A stretch of 23,178 nucleotides of DNA from Thermodesulfovibrio sp. (GCA_026415995.1 JAOAGB010000004.1:1-23178), one strand, 5' to 3'. Positions 15,337-22,945 are shown, counted from the first letter of the stretch. Numbers and translations: made by a program. The notes: generated from the sequence alone by a model not told the origin.

Positions 15337-16347
15337 TTACTTTATATATGTTTTCCAGTAATTTATTACTTTATCTTTAACAGATTTTGGTAAAGGAACA
15401 TAGTCAAGTTTTTTGGCTGTAGCATCTCCATTTTGAAATGCCCATTCAAAGAATTTTATGACAGCCTTGTTTATATCGTTTTTTTCCCTTGCAAGAAGAA
15501 TATAAGTAGCACCGGTAATAGGCCATGCCTTTTTACCGGGTGCATTTGTCATCCATGCATAGAAGTGAGTTTTTGCATCAAGATTTGCTGAAGATGCAGC
15601 CTCAGCAAAGCTTTCAAAGTCCGCTGCCACAATCTGCCCTGCAGGATTTTTAAGTTTTGCAACAGCCAGTTTATTCTGTTTTGCATAGGCAAATTCAACA
15701 TATCCAATGGAGTTTGGCGTTCTCTTCACATAGTTTGCCACTCCTTCGTTACCTTTACCTCCAATTCCAGTTCTCCATTTTACAGATGTTCCATATCCCA
15801 CATTGTCAGCCCACTTTTTACATGCACCACTTAGATAGTGCGTGAAAATAGCGGTTGTTCCCGAACCATCGGAACGATAAATGACTGTTATGGGTTTTGA
15901 GGGTAACTTTAGATTAGGATTTAGTGCTTTAATTTTAGGGTCATCCCAGTTCTTTATCTCACCAAGAAATATCTCGCAAATTGTTGTTCCGTCAAGAACT
16001 AAATTGCCAGAGGTTATACCCTGGATATTTACAACTGGAACAACCCCACCAATAACAGCAGGAAATTGCAAAAGTTTTGAATTTTCTATTTCTTCAGGCT
16101 TAAGTGCCATATCAGAGGCGCCAAAATGAACTGTTCTCTCTGTAATCTGTCTTATTCCACCCCCTGAGCCAATGGATTGATAGTTAACCTTAATTCCTGT
16201 GGCTTTGTTATAATCAGCTGCCCAGCTTGAATAAAGAGGATAGGGAAAGGTTGCACCAGCTCCATTAATCATGTCAGTAGAGTAAGAATGGGCGAAATTT
16301 AACAAAATAAACACTAAAGAGATTAAAATTATCCATTTTTTATTCAT
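15337..16347 (-). CDS. pstS: Phosphate ABC transporter substrate-binding protein PstS (E. coli type)
   Basis: PstS binds inorganic phosphate outside the inner membrane and passes it to PstCAB. The 336-aa protein has a signal peptide (basic MNKK, hydrophobic 5-18, cleavage around residue 21-23), then GAGATFPYPLYSSW, IGSGGGIRQI and YRSDGSGTTAIFTHYLS, the phosphate-binding loops of the classical PstS subfamily. AAGGAGG lies about 6 bases before the ATG. It is a lone gene, transcribed away from the main pst operon, and its sequence is clearly unlike the second binding protein at 16496. Control is unclear: the Pho-type box in the shared gap points the other way, and TATGAT (16389-16384, minus) is a possible own -10. 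Confidence 0.95.
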   Translation of the reverse strand: MNKKWIILISLVFILLNFAHSYSTDMINGAGATFPYPLYSSWAADYNKATGIKVNYQSIGSGGGIRQITERTVHFGASDMALKPEEIENSKLLQFPAVIGGVVPVVNIQGITSGNLVLDGTTICEIFLGEIKNWDDPKIKALNPNLKLPSKPITVIYRSDGSGTTAIFTHYLSGACKKWADNVGYGTSVKWRTGIGGKGNEGVANYVKRTPNSIGYVEFAYAKQNKLAVAKLKNPAGQIVAADFESFAEAASSANLDAKTHFYAWMTNAPGKKAWPITGATYILLAREKNDINKAVIKFFEWAFQNGDATAKKLDYVPLPKSVKDKVINYWKTYIK

Positions 16348-16383
16348 AAAAATCCTCCTTAAGTAATTGATTTTTCATATTTT

Positions 16384-16389
16384 ATCATA
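16384..16389 (-). promoter_or_regulatory. Possible -10 of the minus-strand pstS
   Basis: On the minus strand TATGAT lies about 37 bases before the pstS ATG. No clear -35 hexamer is present at 17 bp; the upstream DNA is instead the Pho-type box read in reverse. A regulator bound there could serve both directions, but this is a guess. Confidence 0.35.
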
Positions 16390-16401
16390 CTCCAATTCTT
16401 T

Positions 16402-16456
16402 TGTAACAGAAATTTAACATTTCCGTAAAATTACTGTAACATTGAACCTCTATACT
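16402..16456 (+). promoter_or_regulatory. Pho-type box and -10 of the pstS-CAB-phoU operon
   Basis: Four hexamers lie at exact 11-bp spacing: TGTAAC (16402-16407), TTTAAC (16413-16418), CGTAAA (16424-16429) and TGTAAC (16435-16440). TATACT (16451-16456) follows after exactly 10 bp as the -10. Its position in front of pst genes, the best known PhoB/PhoP targets, anchors the interpretation of the other two boxes in the window. The expected transcription start is near 16463, giving a leader of about 33 bases. Confidence 0.85.
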
Positions 16457-16495
16457 AAAGTTATAAAAATATCAAAATCAAAAAGGAGGAAATTT

Positions 16496-17515
16496 ATGAG
16501 AAGTTTAAGACGTTTATTCTTAAGTAGCTTTATCTTGTCTGTCTTAGCCTTGTTCATCTCTTCTGCCACAGTCAATGCTCAACCTATTATTAAGATTGAT
16601 GGCTCTTCAACTGTTTTTCCAATTACAGAGGGTGTGGCTGAGGATTTCCAGAAAGCAAAGAAAGGTGCAGTAAAGATAACAGTTGGTATTTCAGGGACTG
16701 GTGGTGGATTTAAGAGATTTTGTAGAGGTGAGACAGACATTTCCAATGCTTCAAGGCCTATTATGAAAAAAGAGATTGAAGCATGTAAAGAGGCAGGAAT
16801 TAGATATATAGAGCTCCCAATTGCTTATGACGCTCTTTCTGTTTTTGTTAATGTTAAAAACAAATGGATAAAGGATGACTGTATTACTATTGAACAACTT
16901 AAAAAAATGTGGGAACCTGATGCACAGGGTAAAATATCAAAATGGAATCAGGTTGACCCAAGTTGGCCAGACAGAAACTTAAGACTTGCAGGTCCTGGCG
17001 CAGACTCAGGGACCTTTGATTACTTTACTGAGGCTGTCGTAGGTAAAGCAAAGGCAAGCAGGGGTGATTATGTGGCAAGTGAAGATGATAATGTAATTAT
17101 GAACGCAGTTATTAAGGAGGAAGGTGGACTCGGTTATGTAGGGTTAGCCTATGTTCTTGAGAATAAAGGAAAAGTAAAACCTCTTTCAGTTAAAAATCCT
17201 AAGACCGGAAAATGTGTTTTCCCAAGTGATAAGACAGTTATGGATGGATCCTATCAGCCACTTTCAAGGCCTCTCTTTATCTATATAAATGAAAAGGCTG
17301 CAAAGGAAAGACCAGAGGTTAGAGAGTTTGTAGATTTTTATCTCAAAAATGCAGCCAAAATATCAAAACAAGTAGGATATATACCTCTTCCAGCAAAAGC
17401 TTATGATCTGGCAACTGACAGATTCAAGAAGATGCATGTTGGAACAGTTTTTGGTGGTGAACCACAGGTTGGATTAACAGTTGAAGAGCTACTAAAGAGA
17501 GAGGCGAAATACTAA
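16496..17515 (+). CDS. pstS: Phosphate ABC transporter substrate-binding protein, second PstS type
   Basis: A 339-aa exported phosphate-binding protein with signal peptide MRSLRRLF plus a hydrophobic run, cleaved around VNA-QP. Mature motifs are DGSSTVFPITEGVAEDF, GISGTGGGFKRFCRGETDISNASRP and GPGADSGTFDYFTEA, typical of the SphX/TIGR02136-like PstS group and different from the gene at 15337. The start at ATG 16496 is chosen because AAGGAGGA lies just upstream; the frame is open back to a TTG at 16442, but that would begin before the -10 and next to the Pho box. It leads the pstC-pstA-pstB-phoU operon 12 nt before pstC. Confidence 0.95.
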   Translation: MRSLRRLFLSSFILSVLALFISSATVNAQPIIKIDGSSTVFPITEGVAEDFQKAKKGAVKITVGISGTGGGFKRFCRGETDISNASRPIMKKEIEACKEAGIRYIELPIAYDALSVFVNVKNKWIKDDCITIEQLKKMWEPDAQGKISKWNQVDPSWPDRNLRLAGPGADSGTFDYFTEAVVGKAKASRGDYVASEDDNVIMNAVIKEEGGLGYVGLAYVLENKGKVKPLSVKNPKTGKCVFPSDKTVMDGSYQPLSRPLFIYINEKAAKERPEVREFVDFYLKNAAKISKQVGYIPLPAKAYDLATDRFKKMHVGTVFGGEPQVGLTVEELLKREAKY

Positions 17516-17527
17516 GGGAGAGATATT

Positions 17528-18421
17528 TTGTTAACTTTCATAACACGAAAAAAAATCTTAGATAGATTTATGCTGGCGGTGTTTTTCACCGCCGGCTTTA
17601 TTACTATATTTATCACTGTTGGCATAGTTTATGTTTTACTGGCGGACTCAATTAAGTTTTTTCAGGAAGTATCAATTAAAGAATTTCTTACAGAAAAGGA
17701 GTGGACACCAGTTTTTGCCACTAAAAAATTCGGAATCTGGCCCCTAATATCAGGTACCTTTCTAATTGCTGCAATTGCTATGGTAGTGTCAATTCCTCTT
17801 GGAATTTTAATTGCCATATATCTTAGCGAATATGCTTCTGTGAGGGTAAAGGAAATAGCAAAACCAATAATTGAGTTTATGGAGGCTATCCCAACGGTTG
17901 TATATGGTTATTTTACTCTTCTATTTGTGACACCCATTCTTCAGTCTATAGTTCCAGATTTAGAAGCCTTTAACTCTCTCGCACCAGGGATTGTTCTTGG
18001 ATTTATGATTCTTCCCTATACAGCTTCTATGGCAGAAGATTCAATGAAAGGAGTTCCTCAAAGAATAAGGGAAGCCTCATACGCACTTGGAGCAACCAAA
18101 TTGAGAACTGCAGTAACAATCGTAATTCCAGCTGCTATTTCAGGAATTGTGGCAGGTTTTATACTTGGAGCATCAAGAGCAATTGGAGAGACTATGGTAG
18201 TTGCCATAGCAGCAGGAATGTATCCTAATTTAACCTTAGACCCAAGAGAACCCATTCAAACAATGACTGGTTATATAGTTCAAGTTGCTTTAGGAGATTT
18301 ACCCTATGGTTCTATTGAGTATCTGTCAATATTTGCAGTTGGATTAGCTCTGTTTATAATCGCTTTTATTTTTAACTCAATTGCCCTTTGGCTTAGATCA
18401 AGAATAAGAGAGGCTTATTAA
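17528..18421 (+). CDS. pstC: Phosphate ABC transporter permease PstC
   Basis: PstC is one of two membrane subunits of the high-affinity phosphate importer. The 297-aa protein has six predicted membrane helices and the EAA loop REASYALGATKLRTAVTI, where the ATPase docks, followed by PAAISGIVAG. The start is TTG at 17528, with the purine-rich AGGGAGAG (17515-17522) as the ribosome binding site. It sits between pstS and pstA with short gaps of 12 and 5 nt. Confidence 0.95.
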   Translation: MLTFITRKKILDRFMLAVFFTAGFITIFITVGIVYVLLADSIKFFQEVSIKEFLTEKEWTPVFATKKFGIWPLISGTFLIAAIAMVVSIPLGILIAIYLSEYASVRVKEIAKPIIEFMEAIPTVVYGYFTLLFVTPILQSIVPDLEAFNSLAPGIVLGFMILPYTASMAEDSMKGVPQRIREASYALGATKLRTAVTIVIPAAISGIVAGFILGASRAIGETMVVAIAAGMYPNLTLDPREPIQTMTGYIVQVALGDLPYGSIEYLSIFAVGLALFIIAFIFNSIALWLRSRIREAY

Positions 18422-18426
18422 ACAAT

Positions 18427-19356
18427 ATGAACAAAAAAGATAAGATTTCTGATTCAAAGGCTGATATAATATATCCTATATTTGGTTTCATTGGATTTTT
18501 TTTAGTTATTTCATTTCTTGTTACTCTTATTATTGACATACTTATAGATGGCTATGAAAAACTTGTTGATCCTTCCTTTTATGTTTCATATCCATCAAGA
18601 TTTCCTGATAAAGCTGGTATACTTTCAGGATGGGTTGGAACAATGCTTGTAATGGCAGGTGCGATATTTTGGTCATTATTAATAGGAATTCCAGCTGGTA
18701 TATATCTTGAAGAATATGCAACTAAAAGAGGCATTATAGGCAAAATTGAGCATATAATTGAACTTAACATAAATAATCTTGCTGCAGTTCCTGCAATTAT
18801 ATATGGACTTTTAGCATTAGGTATATTTGTATACAGGTTTAAATTGGGAGAGAGTATTCTAACTGCAGGACTAACCTTAGCAATTCTTATGCTACCTGTA
18901 ATCGTGGTAAATACGAGAGAGGCAATAAGAAGAATTCCCCGTGATATAAGAGAAGGGGCTTATGCAGTAGGTGCTACAAAATGGGATACTGTGAGAGACC
19001 ACATATTACCCTATTCCTTAGGAGGCATTCTTACTGGACTTATAATTGCCGCCTCCCGTGCAATAGGTGAAACAGCTCCTCTTGTAACAATAGGTGCCTT
19101 AACATTTATTGCCTTTTTGCCACCATCACCTTTTGTTTCAGAGTTTCCTTTTTTATCACCAGAAAAGGCATGGGAGTTATTTATGTCACCTTTTACAGTT
19201 TTACCAATACAGATTTTTAACTGGGTTTCAAGGCCTCAGGCTGCCTTTCAGATAAATGCTGCAGCTGCAGGTTTTGTATTATTAATTTTAACAGTATTAA
19301 TGAACGCTTTAGCTTACTACTTTAGGCAGAAAGTGAGGAGAAAATATATATGGTAA
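18427..19356 (+). CDS. pstA: Phosphate ABC transporter permease PstA
   Basis: PstA pairs with PstC to form the phosphate channel. The 309-aa protein has six membrane helices, a periplasmic loop after the first, and the EAA loop REGAYAVGATKWDTVRDHIL followed by PYSLGGILTG. RAIGETAPLVTIGA, a conserved PstA stretch, is present. The ATG at 18427 has only a weak ribosome binding site, suggesting coupling to pstC, whose stop is 5 nt upstream. Its end overlaps the start of pstB. Confidence 0.95.
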   Translation: MNKKDKISDSKADIIYPIFGFIGFFLVISFLVTLIIDILIDGYEKLVDPSFYVSYPSRFPDKAGILSGWVGTMLVMAGAIFWSLLIGIPAGIYLEEYATKRGIIGKIEHIIELNINNLAAVPAIIYGLLALGIFVYRFKLGESILTAGLTLAILMLPVIVVNTREAIRRIPRDIREGAYAVGATKWDTVRDHILPYSLGGILTGLIIAASRAIGETAPLVTIGALTFIAFLPPSPFVSEFPFLSPEKAWELFMSPFTVLPIQIFNWVSRPQAAFQINAAAAGFVLLILTVLMNALAYYFRQKVRRKYIW

Positions 19357-20222
19357 TGGTTAATACTATAATTGATAGCATTAAATCTCTATTTTTAGGA
19401 GCAACAGATAGGTCTATGGAAGAGATTAAGGCTAAGACAAAGGATAACTTTAAGAGAGAGGGTGATGTCAAACTTGAAGTAAAAGAGCTAAATTTTTATT
19501 ATGGTGAATTTAAAGCTTTGAAAAATATAAATTTAAAAATTCCTACAAAAAAAATTACAGCACTAATAGGTCCCAGTGGCTGCGGAAAGACCACACTGCT
19601 AAGATGTTTTAACAGAATGCATGACCTATATCCTGGTTCAAAGTATGAGGGCTCCATAATTTTTCATCCTGATGGAATAAATATAGCAAGTCCACATATA
19701 GACCTACTTGATTTAAGGCGTAGAGTGGGAATGGTATTTCAAAGACCCAATCCTTTCCCTAAATCAATATTTGAAAATGTGGCTTATGGATTAAGGGTAA
19801 ACGGAGTAAGGGATAAAAAATTAATTAAGGAAAGAGTTGAATGGGCACTTCAGTCTGCAGCACTTTGGGATGAAGTTAAGGATAGACTTGATGCAAATGC
19901 TTACTCTCTTTCAGGTGGGCAACAGCAGAGACTTTGCATTGCAAGAGCCATAGCAATTGAGCCAGATATAGTCTTATTTGATGAACCAACCAGTGCCCTT
20001 GATCCCATATCAACCTCAAAGATTGAAGAGTTAATAATGACTCTTAAGGAAAAACTTACAATAATCATTGTAACCCACAATATGCAGCAGGCAGCAAGAG
20101 TGTCAGATTATACAGGTTTCATGTATTTAGGAGAACTAATTGAATTTGATAAAACACAAAAAATATTCACCATACCTTCGCAAAAATTAACAGAAGATTA
20201 TATAACAGGTAGATTTGGATAA
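19350..20222 (+). CDS. pstB: Phosphate ABC transporter ATP-binding protein PstB
   Basis: PstB is the ATPase of the phosphate importer. Walker A is GPSGCGKTT (74-82), the Q-loop is VFQRPNPFPKS (129-139), the signature is LSGGQQQR (187-194), Walker B is IVLFDEPTSALDP (207-219) and the switch His is 243. The 290-aa protein is about 38 residues longer at the N-terminus than typical PstB, which usually begins near LEVKELNFYYG. No start codon suits the shorter form. ATG 19350 is favoured by GAGGAG nine bases upstream; ATG 19356 overlaps the pstA stop by one base and would give a protein two residues shorter. Confidence 0.95.
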   Translation: MVMVNTIIDSIKSLFLGATDRSMEEIKAKTKDNFKREGDVKLEVKELNFYYGEFKALKNINLKIPTKKITALIGPSGCGKTTLLRCFNRMHDLYPGSKYEGSIIFHPDGINIASPHIDLLDLRRRVGMVFQRPNPFPKSIFENVAYGLRVNGVRDKKLIKERVEWALQSAALWDEVKDRLDANAYSLSGGQQQRLCIARAIAIEPDIVLFDEPTSALDPISTSKIEELIMTLKEKLTIIIVTHNMQQAARVSDYTGFMYLGELIEFDKTQKIFTIPSQKLTEDYITGRFG

Positions 20223-20224
20223 AA

Positions 20225-20641
20225 ATGATTCACTTCTTTTGTCCTTCTTGCTGGAGAGGAATATCAGAAAATATAGTTATCTGTCCCTATTGTAATTATG
20301 ATTTAAAAGATTTTAATGCTTTATCTTATGATGATAAGTTAATACTATCATTAAAACATCCTGTTAAGGAAATAAGAAGACTCATAATTTTTATTATAGG
20401 CTTGAAAAAGTTAAAAAAGGCGTTGATAGAGCTGGAAAGAATGATTGACTATGAGGAAGATCCAATTATATTAATGGAAATAGTAAAAACATTACGGCAA
20501 ATCAATGATAAAGGCTCAAGAGCAATTTTAGATAAAATGCGATCTCACAGATTTTCAATAATATCTCAATATATTGAACAAATAGAATATCCTCAAATTA
20601 AAGAATTTTATGGCAAGACAATAAATTTTAATAACAAATAA
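20225..20641 (+). CDS. Zinc-ribbon protein with HEAT-like helical repeats, unknown function
   Basis: I do not recognise a named family. The 138-aa protein starts with a four-cysteine zinc ribbon (Cys6, Cys9, Cys20, Cys23 in CPSC and CPYC knuckles). After a short linker there are helical stretches resembling HEAT repeats: KHPVKEIRRLIIFIIGLKKL and EDPIILMEIVKTLRQINDKG. No signal or membrane segment is present. It begins 2 nt after pstB and lies before phoU, so it should be made together with the transporter ATPase under phosphate limitation. Placement suggests a regulatory or scaffolding role with PstB or PhoU; that is inference only. Confidence 0.8.
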   Translation: MIHFFCPSCWRGISENIVICPYCNYDLKDFNALSYDDKLILSLKHPVKEIRRLIIFIIGLKKLKKALIELERMIDYEEDPIILMEIVKTLRQINDKGSRAILDKMRSHRFSIISQYIEQIEYPQIKEFYGKTINFNNK

Positions 20642-20643
20642 GC

Positions 20644-20673
20644 TTGTTAATGAAAATCTCTAAGCTGTATAAT
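20644..20673 (+). promoter_or_regulatory. Possible separate promoter for phoU
   Basis: TATAAT (20668-20673) lies 28 bases before the phoU ATG, with TTGTTA (20644-20649) 18 bp upstream as a possible -35. No Pho-type repeats are present here. It would allow PhoU to be made independently of the Pho box at 16402. Confidence 0.45.
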
Positions 20674-20700
20674 AAGCTAATGAACGATTAGGAGGAAGGA

Positions 20701-21405
20701 ATGGGTATTTTAGATGATGAATTGAGAAAATTAAAGGAAAGAATTTTAATACTTGGCTGTCTTGTAGAGGAAGGAATAAGAAAAGCAGTCAAAGCATTAA
20801 TAGAAAGAGACAATGAGCTTGCTAAACAAGTTGTCTCAAGAGACAGTATTATAAATGGGCTTGAAGTGGATATAAATGAAGAATGTATAAGACTTATTGC
20901 ACTTAGACAGCCTATGGCAAAGGATTTAAGATTTATCACCACAGCAATGAAGATAAGCACAGACCTTGAGAGAATGGGTGATTTTGCAGTAAATATTGCA
21001 GAAAGAGCAATGGAACTCAATCAAGAACCCTTCCTTAAGCCTTTCGTAAATATTCCAAAAATGGCTGAAATCACAGAGAGCATGGTAGAAGATGCTATTA
21101 ATGCCTTTGTAAAAGAAGATGTGGATTTATGTTATGAGGTAATTAAGAGAGATGATCAGGTAGATGAATTATTAGAGAACAATCATAATGAACTATTCGG
21201 ACTTATGGTAAAAAATCCCGAGATTATCCCACTTGCCATTAAAAGAATGTTTATTGCTAAATATCTTGAAAGAATATCTGATCATGCAACAAACATAGCA
21301 GAGATGGTTATTTATATGGTTGAAGGAAAGATGCTAAGAGGAACCTTTGTAACTGAGGAAGTTCAAAAACTTTGTTTAGAAGATTTTATGTCAAGGCAAA
21401 AATAA
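20701..21405 (+). CDS. phoU: Phosphate signalling protein PhoU
   Basis: PhoU is a peripheral cytoplasmic protein that links Pst transport state to the PhoR kinase and restrains the Pho response when phosphate is ample. The 234-aa protein holds two three-helix PhoU repeats; metal-binding acidic motifs are visible in STDLERMGDFAVNIAE (first repeat) and AKYLERISDHATNIAEMV (second). The ribosome binding site AGGAGGAAGG immediately precedes the ATG. It is the last gene of the pst operon, and a promoter of its own is possible. Its final 15 nt overlap the convergent gene at 21391. Confidence 0.95.
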   Translation: MGILDDELRKLKERILILGCLVEEGIRKAVKALIERDNELAKQVVSRDSIINGLEVDINEECIRLIALRQPMAKDLRFITTAMKISTDLERMGDFAVNIAERAMELNQEPFLKPFVNIPKMAEITESMVEDAINAFVKEDVDLCYEVIKRDDQVDELLENNHNELFGLMVKNPEIIPLAIKRMFIAKYLERISDHATNIAEMVIYMVEGKMLRGTFVTEEVQKLCLEDFMSRQK

Positions 21406-21726
21406 ATTTATTTCGTAAGTACCTATGCTTAACTTTTCAGCCAGCCCTTCTTTCCAAAGAAGCTCTGTTATTTTAAGTTTTTCATCTTTCGGAATTATTA
21501 TTGTTAGTTTATTACCTTGATTTATTAAAGTTTTCCATTTTTCAATTCTTTCAGTTTTAATTTCTTTTTCGGTAATTATGTCAATATAGCCAATTACCAT
21601 ACCATAACTTAATATTTTCAAATCAGGTGGTGGTTCTTTTACATTTTCTATTTCTTGTTGAAGCTTACTGAGTTTTTGTTTGAGATTATAGATAAGGAAC
21701 TCTTTTAGATGCTCTTCCATGCTCAT
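21391..21726 (-). CDS. Small protein of unknown function, third gene of the lgt-sspB run
   Basis: I do not recognise this 111-aa protein. The N-terminal third is a charged helix, probably a coiled coil (KEFLIYNLKQKLSKLQQEIE), and the C-terminal part is mixed alpha/beta with KLTIIIPKDEKLKITELLWKEG. It has no cysteine, signal peptide or membrane segment. The ATG overlaps the stop codon of the SspB-like gene (ATGA), so it is translationally coupled to it; a second ATG two codons later is equally possible. The coupling and steady charged composition favour a real gene. Its stop lies inside the end of phoU on the opposite strand. Confidence 0.7.
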   Translation of the reverse strand: MSMEEHLKEFLIYNLKQKLSKLQQEIENVKEPPPDLKILSYGMVIGYIDIITEKEIKTERIEKWKTLINQGNKLTIIIPKDEKLKITELLWKEGLAEKLSIGTYEINLFLP

Positions 21727-22175
21727 TTTTTCTTCCTCAATTTTGTAATGTCTATGATTTTTTCTTTTTCATCCTTCTGTTTTTTGGTTTGTCTGTCATT
21801 CTGAGCTAAATGCGAAGAGTCTCTTTCTTTTTGTATTTTAGTCTTAAAAATTGGCACCGTAAGTTGCATTCTTAAATCTGGTGAAAAAACTCCGGCAATT
21901 GCGCTTATGGGAATATAACATTTTTCAGCTGCATTTCCAAAAACAAGAGTTGCAGTAATAGCATTCTCGTCCAAGTTAAATTTCATTCTTTTATTGAAAA
22001 CAAGCACTAAACCTCTTTCTTTTTCTTCTGGAAGAAAACCTCTTTTACCTATCACTACACTTTCATCATAGTCTACAATAATAAACACTCTACCAACAAG
22101 CTCAAGAATCTCGAAAAAAGTATGTTTTTTGAGGGCATTTAATCTTTTCACTACTTCTTCTGATATGCCTATCAT
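21723..22175 (-). CDS. sspB: SspB-like ClpXP adaptor protein
   Basis: SspB delivers ssrA-tagged proteins to ClpXP. Residues about 20-105 show an SspB-like beta-rich pattern: GRVFIIVDYDESVVIG, GLVLVFNKRMKF, ENAITATLVFGNAAEKCYIPISAIAGVFS. In SspB a flexible linker then leads to a short C-terminal ClpX-binding peptide; here residues 106-140 are hydrophilic and the tail is IIDITKLRKKK. Residues 118-128 of the linker are coded by a dispersed repeat. The recognition is from memory of the fold pattern and the family name could be wrong. The gene overlaps lgt upstream and the 111-aa gene downstream by 4 nt each. Confidence 0.62.
   Translation of the reverse strand: MIGISEEVVKRLNALKKHTFFEILELVGRVFIIVDYDESVVIGKRGFLPEEKERGLVLVFNKRMKFNLDENAITATLVFGNAAEKCYIPISAIAGVFSPDLRMQLTVPIFKTKIQKERDSSHLAQNDRQTKKQKDEKEKIIDITKLRKKK
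21792..21823 (-). repeat. Dispersed repeat, copy 2, in frame within the SspB-like gene
   Basis: Read on the minus strand this is the same element as 5356-5386: AGACTCTTCGC, a divergent middle, then AGCTCAGAATGACAGA. It encodes RDSSHLAQNDR in the hydrophilic linker (residues 118-128) without stopping the frame. The flanking codons are Lys/Glu/Gln-rich, so the insertion lies in a part of the protein that tolerates change. Confidence 0.6.
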
Positions 22176-22945
22176 TTTTTACTCCTGTAGATAAATAATC
22201 CTAATCCACCAATTATCATAATGCTACACAGAACCTGTCCCATCGTAAATATACCTAATATATAGCCAATTTGAGGATCAGGTTCACGGAAAAATTCCAC
22301 AAAAAAACGAAAAGCTCCATAAAGGATTAAAAAGAGAGACGAGACAAGTCCTGATTTGCTGAATTTATCTTTCAAAAACCACAAAATAACAAATAAAACA
22401 ACACCCTCCAGTGCTGCCTCATAGAGTTGGCTTGGATGTCTTGGGAGAGGACCTCCATCTGGAAAAACCATAGCCCAGGGCACATTGGTAACTCTTCCGT
22501 AAAGCTCACCATTAATGAAATTGCCAATTCTTCCAAGTCCAAGTCCAATTGGTGCTGTAAGAACAAGCATGTCTGTTAGAGTAAAGAAGTCAAACTTTTT
22601 TTTATTGGTGAAAAACCATGCCGATAAAATAACTCCAATAAGTCCACCATGAAAGGACATGCCACCGTGCCAAATGGCAAAAATTTCAAGAGGATGTTGA
22701 AGATAATAGGGTAGGCTATAAAACACTACGTATCCAAGTCTTGCACCGACAAGAAGCCCTAAGATTAAATAGAAATAGAGATTTTCAAGAAAGTCTTTCT
22801 CAACCCTTAATCCTCTTCTTTTTATCTCCCTTCTTACAATCAAATAGGAACAGATAAATCCAATAAGATACATTAAACCATACCAACGAATCGAAAGAGG
22901 GCCTATTTTGACGATTTCAGGACTTATGTTAGGATAAGGAAGCAT
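22172..22945 (-). CDS. lgt: Phosphatidylglycerol-prolipoprotein diacylglyceryl transferase Lgt
   Basis: Lgt transfers diacylglycerol from phosphatidylglycerol to the lipobox cysteine of prolipoproteins, the first step of lipoprotein maturation in the inner membrane. The 257-aa protein has about seven membrane helices and the conserved motifs HGGMSFHGG (93-101), GRIGNFINGELYGR (138-151, with Arg139, Asn142 and Glu147), HPSQLYEA and FFREPD. The ATG at 22945 is chosen because AAAGG lies 7 bases upstream; the frame extends five codons further to a TTG at 22960 without a ribosome binding site. The end overlaps the SspB-like gene by 4 nt. Confidence 0.95.
   Translation of the reverse strand: MLPYPNISPEIVKIGPLSIRWYGLMYLIGFICSYLIVRREIKRRGLRVEKDFLENLYFYLILGLLVGARLGYVVFYSLPYYLQHPLEIFAIWHGGMSFHGGLIGVILSAWFFTNKKKFDFFTLTDMLVLTAPIGLGLGRIGNFINGELYGRVTNVPWAMVFPDGGPLPRHPSQLYEAALEGVVLFVILWFLKDKFSKSGLVSSLFLILYGAFRFFVEFFREPDPQIGYILGIFTMGQVLCSIMIIGGLGLFIYRSKK

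Noticed and set aside
16402..16440. Pho-type box also read as a minus-strand box for the first pstS
   Set aside because: The units are directional and all point to the plus strand; no TGTTAC/TGTTAA units that would face the minus gene occur in this gap.
16442..16495. Upstream extension of the second pstS gene to a TTG at 16442
   Set aside because: It would start before the -10 (16451-16456) and has no ribosome binding site, whereas ATG 16496 has AAGGAGGA and begins a clean signal peptide.
20688..21020. 110-codon open frame antisense to phoU
   Set aside because: Its Ser/Ile-rich composition is what the opposite strand of PhoU helices gives; no family features.
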